Program-made: the position numbers and the translations under genes
Shown here: positions 1 through 8,119 of the stretch, one piece after another
Position numbering within the stretch: the first letter of the stretch is position 1
How the letters are laid out: each line of letters starts with the position of its first letter
Source of the DNA: Bacteroidetes bacterium QS_8_68_15
GTDB lineage: Bacteria; Bacteroidota; Rhodothermia; Rhodothermales; Salinibacteraceae
DNA length: 23,375 nucleotides
Assembly: GCA_003023245.1 (NCBI GenBank)
Contig: PXTR01000002.1
Location: 1-23,375 of the forward strand
Direction: 5' to 3'
The notes under the pieces: generated by a model
Told to the model about the DNA's origin: nothing
The model's database searches: none
The model's input: only the letters and a program-made list of their open reading frames with translations

Positions 1-1428
1 ATCTACGACCTCTTCGCCATCCGCGTCGTGCTGAAGAGCGAGGGGCGGAAGGGCAAGGAAGACTGCTGGCGCGTCTATTCGGTGGTGTCGGACCTGTACC
101 GCCCGATGCCCGAGCGCTTCCGCGACTTCATCTCCGTGCCGAAGTCCAACGGCTACCAGAGCCTCCACACGACCGTCGTGGACCCCGACGGGCGCAAGGT
201 CGAGGTCCAGATTCGCACTCAAGAGATGCACGAGATCGCCGAGCGCGGCGTGGCGGCGCACTGGAAGTACAAGGAGGACACCGGAGGCGGCGGCGACGAA
301 GAAATGGACCAGTTCCTCGACTGGGTGCGCGACCTCCTCGACAACCCCGAGGCCGACGAGGCGACCGAGTTCGTGCGCGAGTTTCGCCTCAACCTCTACG
401 ACGAGGAGATCTACGTATTCACGCCCCAGGGCGACCTCCTGACGCTCCCCAGCGGGGCCACACCGGTAGACTTTGCCTTCAAGGTGCACACCGAGGTGGG
501 GATGCAGTGCATCGGGGCGAAGGTGGGGGGCAAGATGGTGCCGCTTTCGCAGGAACTCAAGAGTGGCGACCAGGTCGAGATTATCACTTCGAAGAAACAG
601 AGTCCCAGTGAGGATTGGATGAACTTCGTCGTCACGCACAAGGCCCGAAGCCGCGTGCGCCACTGGATCAACCGGGAGCGTCGCGAGGCGACCGAGGGGG
701 GGCGCGAGCGCTGGGAGAAGGCCGCCGCCGACGCGGGGCTGGAGATCAGCGACCAGGACCTTCAGGGCGCGGCGCACGAGTTGAAGTTTCCCGACCTCCA
801 GCAGATGTTCTACGAGATCGGGAGCGGCCTTTTCGACCCGGAGGAGCTGGTGGAGCATATCCGCAGCGAGGGGCCGCAGGGCGGCGGCGATGGGCCCGCG
901 GACGGCGAAGAGGACGAAGAGGCGCTGCGTCTGCGCTACGAGAAGTTTCTCGACACCGCCCAAGAGACGGCCCAACCCGCCCTCAAGGTCGACGGCGAGC
1001 TCCAGACCGACCTGGCGACCAAGTATGCCAACTGCTGCAACCCGATTCCCGGCGACGAGGTGTTCGGCTTCATCTCCAAGACGGGCACGATCAACGTGCA
1101 CCGCACCGGCTGCCGCAACGCCACGCACCTGCTCTCCACGCAGCCGGACCGCATCGTGCCGGTAGAGTGGAGTCGCCAGAAGGACGTGCAGTTCGTCGCG
1201 GCCCTGCGCGTGATGGGGAAGGACCGCAAGGGGCTGGTGCGCGACCTGACGAAGGTGATCTCCAACACGCTCGACACGGACATCCGCTCGATCACTGTCG
1301 ACACCGACGACGGCATCTTCGAGTGTACGCTCATGATTTACGTGACGGGGCTGGACCACCTGCGCCGCGTCATCGAGCGCCTCCGCCGCGTCGACGCCGT
1401 GCACGGGGTGTATCGGTTCGAGGAATGA
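1..1428 (+). CDS. Bifunctional (p)ppGpp synthetase/hydrolase, RelA/SpoT family (5' truncated by window)
   Basis: The frame is open from base 1, so only the C-terminal 475 residues are present; the HD hydrolase domain and start lie outside. The fragment opens with YDLFAIRVV, then SVPKSNGYQSLHTTVV and VEVQIRTQEMHEIAERG, all diagnostic of the (p)ppGpp synthetase domain. A TGS domain follows from about residue 138 (YVFTPQGDLLTLPSGATPVD), then a helical region, a Cys-rich/zinc-finger-like segment (YANCCNPIPGDEVFGF, about residue 341) and a C-terminal ACT domain (DRKGLVRDLTKVIS onward). This is the layout of long RSH enzymes, which make and/or degrade the alarmone (p)ppGpp and sense starved ribosomes through the C-terminal half. 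Whether it is RelA-like or SpoT-like cannot be decided without the HD domain. An acidic Gly-rich insert (about residues 285-310) precedes the Cys-rich segment. The TGA stop lies in a purine-rich heptad array. Confidence 0.95.
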   Translation: MYDLFAIRVVLKSEGRKGKEDCWRVYSVVSDLYRPMPERFRDFISVPKSNGYQSLHTTVVDPDGRKVEVQIRTQEMHEIAERGVAAHWKYKEDTGGGGDEEMDQFLDWVRDLLDNPEADEATEFVREFRLNLYDEEIYVFTPQGDLLTLPSGATPVDFAFKVHTEVGMQCIGAKVGGKMVPLSQELKSGDQVEIITSKKQSPSEDWMNFVVTHKARSRVRHWINRERREATEGGRERWEKAAADAGLEISDQDLQGAAHELKFPDLQQMFYEIGSGLFDPEELVEHIRSEGPQGGGDGPADGEEDEEALRLRYEKFLDTAQETAQPALKVDGELQTDLATKYANCCNPIPGDEVFGFISKTGTINVHRTGCRNATHLLSTQPDRIVPVEWSRQKDVQFVAALRVMGKDRKGLVRDLTKVISNTLDTDIRSITVDTDDGIFECTLMIYVTGLDHLRRVIERLRRVDAVHGVYRFEE

Positions 1429-1591
1429 GGGAGGTAAAGGTTGGAAAGGGGCATCCCAGGGGCACTTCTTCCACCACGAGGGTACTAACTACCTCCCTAC
1501 GGTCGGGTCGCCTTCGGTCAGGGCGGACGGTTGAAGGTTTCTTTTCCCAAAGAGCACCCTTCAACTGTCTAACCTTCAATCTTCCAACTCA
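1426..1591. repeat. Facing heptad-repeat arms between the RSH gene and the HU gene
   Basis: From the RSH stop codon the + strand reads in degenerate purine-rich 7-mers: TGAGGGA, GGTAAAG, GTTGGAA, AGGGGCA (1426-1453). The far end (1556-1591) is the opposite strand: its reverse complement reads GTTGGAA, GATTGAA, GGTTAGA, CAGTTGA, AGGGTGC. The transcript could therefore fold into a long imperfect stem. A dispersed repeat (1450-1540) sits between the arms. Confidence 0.55.
1450..1540. repeat. Dispersed intergenic repeat, copy 1
   Basis: It aligns collinearly with 2844-2924 downstream of ruvX. Shared blocks are GGCATCCCA, ACTTC, CACC, TTCGGTCAGGGCG (TTCGTTCAGGGCG in copy 2) and TTGAAGGTTT. GGGCACTTCTTC at 1460-1471 recurs as its reverse complement at 21818-21828 and just before it, in the gap upstream of tatC. 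No ORF is involved. Confidence 0.6.
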
Positions 1592-1598
1592 TCGCCCC

Positions 1599-1627
1599 TT
1601 GACGCTGGAGCAGAGGTCTGTTATACT
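1599..1627 (+). promoter_or_regulatory. Putative sigma70-type promoter of the HU-family gene
   Basis: TTGACG (1599-1604) and TATACT (1622-1627) are separated by exactly 17 bases, a near-consensus housekeeping promoter. Transcription would begin near 1634, giving a leader of about 57 bases before the ATG at 1691. Well-studied Bacteroidota usually use a TAnnTTTG -7 element instead, so the classical form is notable. It is supported by sequence match only. Confidence 0.45.
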
Positions 1628-1690
1628 TCTCGTTACATGCTGGTCGCATCCAGCGCGCCTTCCCCCGAGTGTTCAGTACGAAACCCCTTC

Positions 1691-2212
1691 ATGTCCGAAC
1701 GAACCACGACGCTGACGAAAAAAGACGTGTCCCGCCGCGTCGCCGAGACGATGGACGCGCCTATCTACAAAAGCGAGCCGTGGGTAAGCGCCGTCCTCGA
1801 CGCGATGGGCGAGATCATGAGAAACGCCGACCCGGAGGTGCGCATCGAGCTGCGCGGCTTCGGCGTCTTCGAGGTCAAGAAGACGAAGGCCAAGCCGAAG
1901 GCGCGCAACCCGCGTACCAACGAGACGGTCTTCATCCCGAGCCGCCGCAAGACGCACTTCAAGCCCAGCAAGCGTCTGAAGGAAGTCCTCCAGGTGCCGC
2001 TGCGCGAGCTGGGCTACGCGATTCCCGAGGGCAGCGCCGACGCGCACCTCGAAGACGTGCCCCTCGACGTCGTCGCTGCCGACGGCACGCGCCTCGCTGA
2101 CGGGGAAGCGGTCGATGGCGAAGCGGTCGATGGCGAAGCGGTCGACGGCGAAGCGGTCGACGGGGAGACATCCGCTCCTGCCGAGGCGCAGCGTGAGACG
2201 CAGGTGGCGTGA
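1691..2212 (+). CDS. HU/IHF-family DNA-binding protein with acidic repeat tail
   Basis: This 173-residue protein has an HU/IHF fold in about residues 7-100: an N-terminal helical dimerisation part (TLTKKDVSRRVAETMDAP), the signature IELRGFGVFEVKKTKAK, and the DNA-contacting arm with ARNPRTNE. Such proteins bend and package DNA as dimers. Family members are usually 90-105 residues. Here about 70 extra residues follow, ending in tandem DGEAV repeats encoded by a 15-bp repeat at 2105-2164. I chose ATG 1691 because MSERTTTLTKKDV fits family N-termini; an in-frame ATG at 1637 would lie too close to the putative transcription start near 1634. No Shine-Dalgarno is visible. The acidic tail might compete with DNA for the basic core, which is inference. 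Whether it is HU- or IHF-like is not resolved. Confidence 0.9.
   Translation: MSERTTTLTKKDVSRRVAETMDAPIYKSEPWVSAVLDAMGEIMRNADPEVRIELRGFGVFEVKKTKAKPKARNPRTNETVFIPSRRKTHFKPSKRLKEVLQVPLRELGYAIPEGSADAHLEDVPLDVVAADGTRLADGEAVDGEAVDGEAVDGEAVDGETSAPAEAQRETQVA
2105..2164 (+). repeat. Four tandem 15-bp coding repeats (DGEAV units)
   Basis: The unit GAAGCGGTCGATGGC occurs at 2105, 2120, 2135 and 2150. The last two copies have C for T in GAC, and the last ends in GGG. It encodes repeated Glu-Ala-Val-Asp-Gly near the HU-family C-terminus. Near-identity suggests recent slippage or unequal crossing-over and possible copy-number variation between strains. Confidence 0.9.
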
Positions 2213-2406
2213 GCGTGAAGCGTGATGCGTGAAACGTGATGCGTGAGGGGGGTGTGATCCGTGCGTGACGTTGCCGGTCCCGCCCGGGAAAAGAGGAAAA
2301 AGCAACGTCGCCTCTCGACGGTGTTGCCGGTACGGTCTGAAACACCGGTGCGGTCTGAAATAGTAGTAAACGGCTTCATCACGAAATACGCATCACGCAT
2401 CACGAA
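2205..2406. repeat. Facing GCGTGAT heptad arrays between the HU gene and ruvX
   Basis: Starting at the HU stop, the + strand reads GCGTGAG, CGTGAAG, CGTGATG, CGTGAAA, CGTGATG, CGTGAGG (to about 2248). The inverse, CATCACGAAATACGCATCACG followed by CATCACGAA, occupies 2377-2406. The right arm runs into the open reading frame upstream of the conserved RuvX core. This is the clearest heptad array in the window. Confidence 0.75.
2327..2360 (+). repeat. 16-bp direct repeat upstream of the ruvX core
   Basis: CCGGTACGGTCTGAAA (2327-2342) is repeated as CCGGTGCGGTCTGAAA (2345-2360), with one mismatch and an 18-base period. It could be an operator-like pair or a remnant of local duplication; nothing further distinguishes these. 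Confidence 0.6.
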
Positions 2407-2839
2407 CCGAGGCCGCGTCGTCGCCGTCGACTACGGAACGCAGCGCACCGGGCTGGCCGTGGCTGATCCGCTGCGGGTATTTGCGCAGCCGGCGGGGGCC
2501 GTGCCGCCCGGCGAGGTGACGGAGCGCATCGCGGAACTCGTCGCCGAGGCCGACGCCGGGCTCGCCGTGCTGGTCGTCGGCTGGCCGCTGTTGCCGAGCG
2601 GGGAGGAGGGCGAGGCGACTGCGCGCGTGGACGCCTTCATCGAGACGCTCGCGGAGGCATTTCCCGAAGCGCGCATCGTGCGCTGCGACGAACGCTACAC
2701 CTCCGAAAGGGCGCGGGGCGCGATTCGCGAGCACGGCGAGCGGCGCAGCGGCGAGCCGCTCTTCGAAAAAGAGCGCGTGGACGCCGCCGCCGCCGCGGTC
2801 ATCCTTCAGGATTGGCTGGACGGGTCGGTTGAACGTTGA
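2348..2839 (+). CDS. ruvX: RuvX/YqgF-family Holliday-junction resolvase-like nuclease
   Basis: The core begins GRVVAVDYGTQRTGLAVADP, the RNase H-like first strand with its catalytic Asp. It continues with LVVGWPL (normally VVGLP), VRCDERYTSERA and ends with EKERVDAAAAAVILQDWL, whose Asp matches the last conserved acidic residue. The family processes the 5' end of pre-16S rRNA and has been proposed to resolve Holliday junctions. The start is uncertain: there is no ATG/GTG/TTG directly before the core, and in-frame options are GTG 2348 (chosen, 163 aa), GTG 2321 and GTG 2261. Any of these translates through the inverted heptad arm at 2377-2406, adding a low-complexity N-terminus. The TGA stop again lies in a heptad array (GGTTGAA CGTTGAA). 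Confidence 0.85.
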   Translation: MRSEIVVNGFITKYASRITNRGRVVAVDYGTQRTGLAVADPLRVFAQPAGAVPPGEVTERIAELVAEADAGLAVLVVGWPLLPSGEEGEATARVDAFIETLAEAFPEARIVRCDERYTSERARGAIREHGERRSGEPLFEKERVDAAAAAVILQDWLDGSVER

Positions 2840-2847
2840 AGGTGGCA
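2827..2847 (+). repeat. Heptad array across the ruvX stop codon
   Basis: GGTTGAA, CGTTGAA, GGTGGCA run directly across the TGA at 2837-2839. A clear facing arm is not obvious. TCACGCTCAACGATCTC near 2990-3005 is a weak candidate for the reverse arm. Confidence 0.45.
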
Positions 2848-2924
2848 TCCCAAGCGTACTTCCACCGCAAGGATATGACCCGCAAGGCGCCCCTCACTTC
2901 GTTCAGGGCGCGGATTGAAGGTTT
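2844..2924. repeat. Dispersed intergenic repeat, copy 2
   Basis: Homologous to 1450-1540 (shared blocks GGCATCCCA, ACTTC, CACC, TTCAGGGCG, TTGAAGGTTT). On the other strand its core reads CCCTGAACGAAGTGAGGGG, resembling the CCCTGA-CGAAGT-type hairpin repeats seen in many bacterial genomes. A small hairpin CAGGC/GCCTG follows at about 2927-2942. Confidence 0.6.
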
Positions 2925-3191
2925 TCCAGGCCGCAAAGCCTGTGGCGGTGAAACAACGCTTTGGTCGGTCCGGTCGCTCCTGCCCCTCACGCTCAACGAT
3001 CTCGCATCGGGGAGGGCATGCCGCATCGAACATTCTCCGTCACGGAGTGGAGCAATTCAGGTGGTCGATTTCCGGGGCTGGTTGGCCGTCAGGCGGCCCT
3101 CGGTCGCGGAACCGTGGAGCCGCGCACCGGGTTGACGAAAACGCGACGGAAAGACGCCGCTTGCGGCGCTGCTCCCCGCTAATTTTTCGAG
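2848..3191. other. Non-coding gap between ruvX and the IscA-type gene
   Basis: Apart from the dispersed repeat at its left end, I find no convincing gene here; the reading frames look compositionally random. A short stem GCCGC/GCGGC lies near 3155-3167. TAATTTTT at 3180-3187 resembles the Bacteroidota -7 element TAnnTTTG at 7 of 8 positions and would place transcription start very close to the next gene. Confidence 0.4.
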
Positions 3192-3212
3192 ATGACGCCC
3201 GCTTTCTCTGTC

Positions 3213-3602
3213 ATGGCTGACGTAGCGACGGCCCCGCCCGAAACTGAAGCATCTTCCGAGCAAGGCGCTTCGGACGCGCCGGTCGAGATGAGCGACCGCG
3301 CCGCCGAAGAGATTCAGAAAATCATGCAAACGAAGAAAATTCCCGAAGGGTACGCGCTTCGCATCGGGGTGCGCGGGGGCGGATGCAGCGGCATGAGCTA
3401 CGTCCTCGGCTTCGACAAGCAGCGCGAGCACGACAAGCAGTTCGAGGTCGAGGGTATTCCTGTCTACGTCGACAAGCGCCACGGCCTCTACCTGATGGGC
3501 ACGACCGTCGACTACCACGACGGCCTCAACGCCCGCGGGTTCACCTTCGACAATCCCAATGCGACCGAGACGTGCGGCTGCGGATCCAGTTTCGCCGCGT
3601 AG
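3213..3602 (+). CDS. IscA/HesB-family iron-sulfur cluster assembly/carrier protein
   Basis: The domain starts near VEMSDRAAEEIQKIM and contains GVRGGGCSGMSY and the C-terminal CGCGSSF. These supply the three conserved cysteines of A-type carriers, which pass Fe-S clusters to apoproteins in the cytoplasm. The central segment (VYVDKRHGLYLMGTTVDY) is also family-typical. An Ala/Glu-rich N-terminal extension of about 25 residues precedes the domain. I prefer ATG 3213 (MADVAT); ATG 3192 would add seven residues and neither has a Shine-Dalgarno. The gene stands alone with no other suf/isc genes nearby, and a strong terminator follows. Whether it is SufA-, IscA- or ErpA-like cannot be told from this alone. 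Confidence 0.92.
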   Translation: MADVATAPPETEASSEQGASDAPVEMSDRAAEEIQKIMQTKKIPEGYALRIGVRGGGCSGMSYVLGFDKQREHDKQFEVEGIPVYVDKRHGLYLMGTTVDYHDGLNARGFTFDNPNATETCGCGSSFAA

Positions 3603-3624
3603 AGGGGGCCGACGATCTCTCCGA

Positions 3625-3667
3625 AGGCGCGGTTCCCCCGCCGGGAGGGAGCGGCGCCTTTTTGCTT
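3625..3667 (+). terminator. Rho-independent terminator after the IscA-type gene
   Basis: AAGGCGC (3625-3631) pairs perfectly with GCGCCTT (3655-3661). An inner C-rich/G-rich stem (about 3635-3650) extends the hairpin, and a T-rich run follows (CCTTTTTGCTTTT). It lies 23 bases after the stop and separates this gene from clpC. Confidence 0.75.
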
Positions 3668-3876
3668 TTCGCAACGCTTTTGCGAACCCCTCGTACCGGG
3701 GCGACGCAAGGAAACAGTTGCTCGAATTCCCCGGTTGCATTTGATCCGAGCGCGGCGGCGGTTGCGTAGCGCGTGCTGACTTGCAGCGTCTGCTCCGCAG
3801 CGTTTGCTGCCTCGTAGTATTCTTCCCGCGCCTTCCGCTTTGCTGGAAGGCCCTATCTTGGAAGGCACCGCCACCC

Positions 3877-6615
<2,739 letters not shown>

Positions 6616-6647
6616 GCCGCCGGTAAAACATTGTGAGAGAACCACTT

Positions 6648-6733
6648 AGGGGTACAGCGCGGGGCCTTGTGAGGGCCGAAGGTCATACCCTCCGCGGTGC
6701 ATACCCCTGTGGTGCTGTGCCCCTACGGTATGC
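6648..6733. repeat. Palindromic REP-like element between convergent genes
   Basis: AGGGGTACAGC (6648-6658) is nearly the inverse of GCTGTGCCCCT (6714-6724), and GCATACC (6699-6705) is the exact inverse of GGTATGC (6727-6733). The element lies in the 143-base gap between the ends of clpC (+) and the M20 gene (-), where a bidirectional terminator or REP element would be expected. A T6 run at 6755-6760 follows at a distance. Confidence 0.5.
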
Positions 6734-6758
6734 TTGAAACGTCTATCGGCCCCCTTTT

Positions 6759-8033
6759 TTACCCCCCATCGCCGAGGCGCGCCTCCAGCAGGTCGGCCAT
6801 GAGGCGGGCGGTGGGCGCGAGCGCGTGCTCGTCGATATCGAAGCGCCCGTCGTGGAGCGGGAAGCGCGTCTCGGGGCCGCTCTGCGTGCCGACGCGGAGG
6901 AGCGCGCCGGGTACCTCGCGGAGGTAGTAGGCGAAGTCTTCCGCGCCCATGCTGGTCTTGGGAATGTCGTAGACTGCCTCAGGGCCGAAATGCGCTTCGA
7001 TGGCGCGGCGCGCGGCGGCGACGGCCTCTGCGTCGTTGACGACCGGGGGTGCGCCCGTCATCAGGTCCAGCTCGGCGGTGCCGCCGTAGAGGGCGGCCGT
7101 CTCCTCGGCCACGCGCTGCATCTTTTCGCGCAGGAAGTTGCGGTCTTTCTCCTTGACGGTGCGCAGCGTGCCGCCGAAGGACGCCTCGGGCGGAATCACG
7201 TTGTGCGCCTGGCCCCCCTCGAGGCGGCAGAGCGTCAGCACGGCGGCGTGGCGCGGGTCGGTGATGCGCCCGGCCAGCTGGTAGAGCGCCTGCATGACCT
7301 GGTTGGCGATCCAGACCGCGTCGACCGCCTCGTGGGGGCGAGCGCTGTGGCCGGAGCCGCGCCCGCGCACGGTGATGTCGAAGCGGTCGCTCGAGGCGGT
7401 GATGGGGCCGGTCTTGAGGCCGTAGCGCCCGATTTCGAGCGTGGGGTCGACGTGAATGGCGTAGACGGTGTCGAGGCCGTCGAGGACGCCGTCGTCGATC
7501 ATCATCGGTGCGCCGCTGGGCACCGATTCCTCGTTGGGCTGAAAGAAGACGCGCACGCCCCCGCCGCTGGGAAGCTGTTCGCGCCGCGCGTGCAAGAGCA
7601 GCGCCACGCCGACGCCGACGGCTGAGTGCGCGTCGTGCCCGCAGAGGTGCGCCACCCCGTCGGCGCGCGAGTGGTAGGATACGCTCTTGGCATCCTGCAT
7701 CGGCAGCGCGTCGATGTCGGCGCGGTAGCCGACGCGCGGCGGACGCCCATTCGCAGAAGAGGTAGTGCCGCCGATGTCGACCCAGAAGCCCGTTTCGGCG
7801 ACGGGGCCGTGCACGTCGAGGCCGTAGCGTTCGAGCGTTTCGCGCAGGAAGCGGCTCGTGTCATGCTCCTGCATCCCCACCTCCGGGTGGCGGTGCAGGT
7901 GCCGCCGGATGGAAGTAAGCAGCTCCGTGAGCGCCGCGTCATCGCCGCCGGGTCGGCCGTCGTCGGACCCGGAGGCCAGTTTGTCGAGCGAGAGCTGCTC
8001 CTGCGGCTGATCGAGTAGCGCGGCGGACGGCAT
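6759..8033 (-). CDS. M20-family metal-dependent amidohydrolase (hippurate/IAA-amide hydrolase type)
   Basis: This 424-residue protein carries the M20D landmarks in order: RRHLHRHPEVG, VGYRADIDALPM (metal-ligand Asp region), HLCGHDAHS (metal-binding Cys/His), FQPNEE (catalytic Glu pair; QPAEE is usual), a dimerisation-domain stretch RGRGSGHSARPHEAVD, and C-terminal TSMGAEDFAYYL. Such enzymes cleave N-acyl amino acids or related amides in the cytoplasm. The substrate cannot be assigned; N-acetyl-diaminopimelate deacetylase and hippurate hydrolase are alternatives. An N-terminal extension of about 38 residues precedes the catalytic domain. The ATG at 8033 is the only good start and has no Shine-Dalgarno. 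It is transcribed convergently with clpC, and the VWA-type gene lies 86 bases upstream on the same strand. Confidence 0.92.
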   Translation of the reverse strand: MPSAALLDQPQEQLSLDKLASGSDDGRPGGDDAALTELLTSIRRHLHRHPEVGMQEHDTSRFLRETLERYGLDVHGPVAETGFWVDIGGTTSSANGRPPRVGYRADIDALPMQDAKSVSYHSRADGVAHLCGHDAHSAVGVGVALLLHARREQLPSGGGVRVFFQPNEESVPSGAPMMIDDGVLDGLDTVYAIHVDPTLEIGRYGLKTGPITASSDRFDITVRGRGSGHSARPHEAVDAVWIANQVMQALYQLAGRITDPRHAAVLTLCRLEGGQAHNVIPPEASFGGTLRTVKEKDRNFLREKMQRVAEETAALYGGTAELDLMTGAPPVVNDAEAVAAARRAIEAHFGPEAVYDIPKTSMGAEDFAYYLREVPGALLRVGTQSGPETRFPLHDGRFDIDEHALAPTARLMADLLEARLGDGG

Positions 8034-8119
8034 GGGGCAGAAGGAGGCGGGAAAGACAGAATATGTAGCGCTTTACTCGTACCGAAGCGCCGGGCGCGTG
8101 ATTCTGCCGTCGAAGGTCG

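Noticed and set aside
615..1715. Long + strand open frame inside and beyond the RSH gene
   Set aside because: It is Arg/Pro/Gly-rich shadow sequence of a GC-rich gene in another frame, with no family motif.
2205..2406. CRISPR array reading of the GCGTGAT/CATCACG repeats
   Set aside because: Units are 7 bases, contiguous, degenerate and present in opposite orientations, with no 25-40 base repeats or spacers and no cas genes.
3180..3187. TAATTTTT as a Bacteroidota -7 promoter element for the IscA-type gene
   Set aside because: Seven of eight positions match but no -33 element is visible and an AT-rich word is expected by chance; noted in the gap entry only.
3831..3850. CCTTCC/GGAAGG hairpin upstream of clpC as a CtsR- or HrcA-type operator
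   Set aside because: It does not match the CtsR heptad operator or the CIRCE sequence; it is only a short stem.
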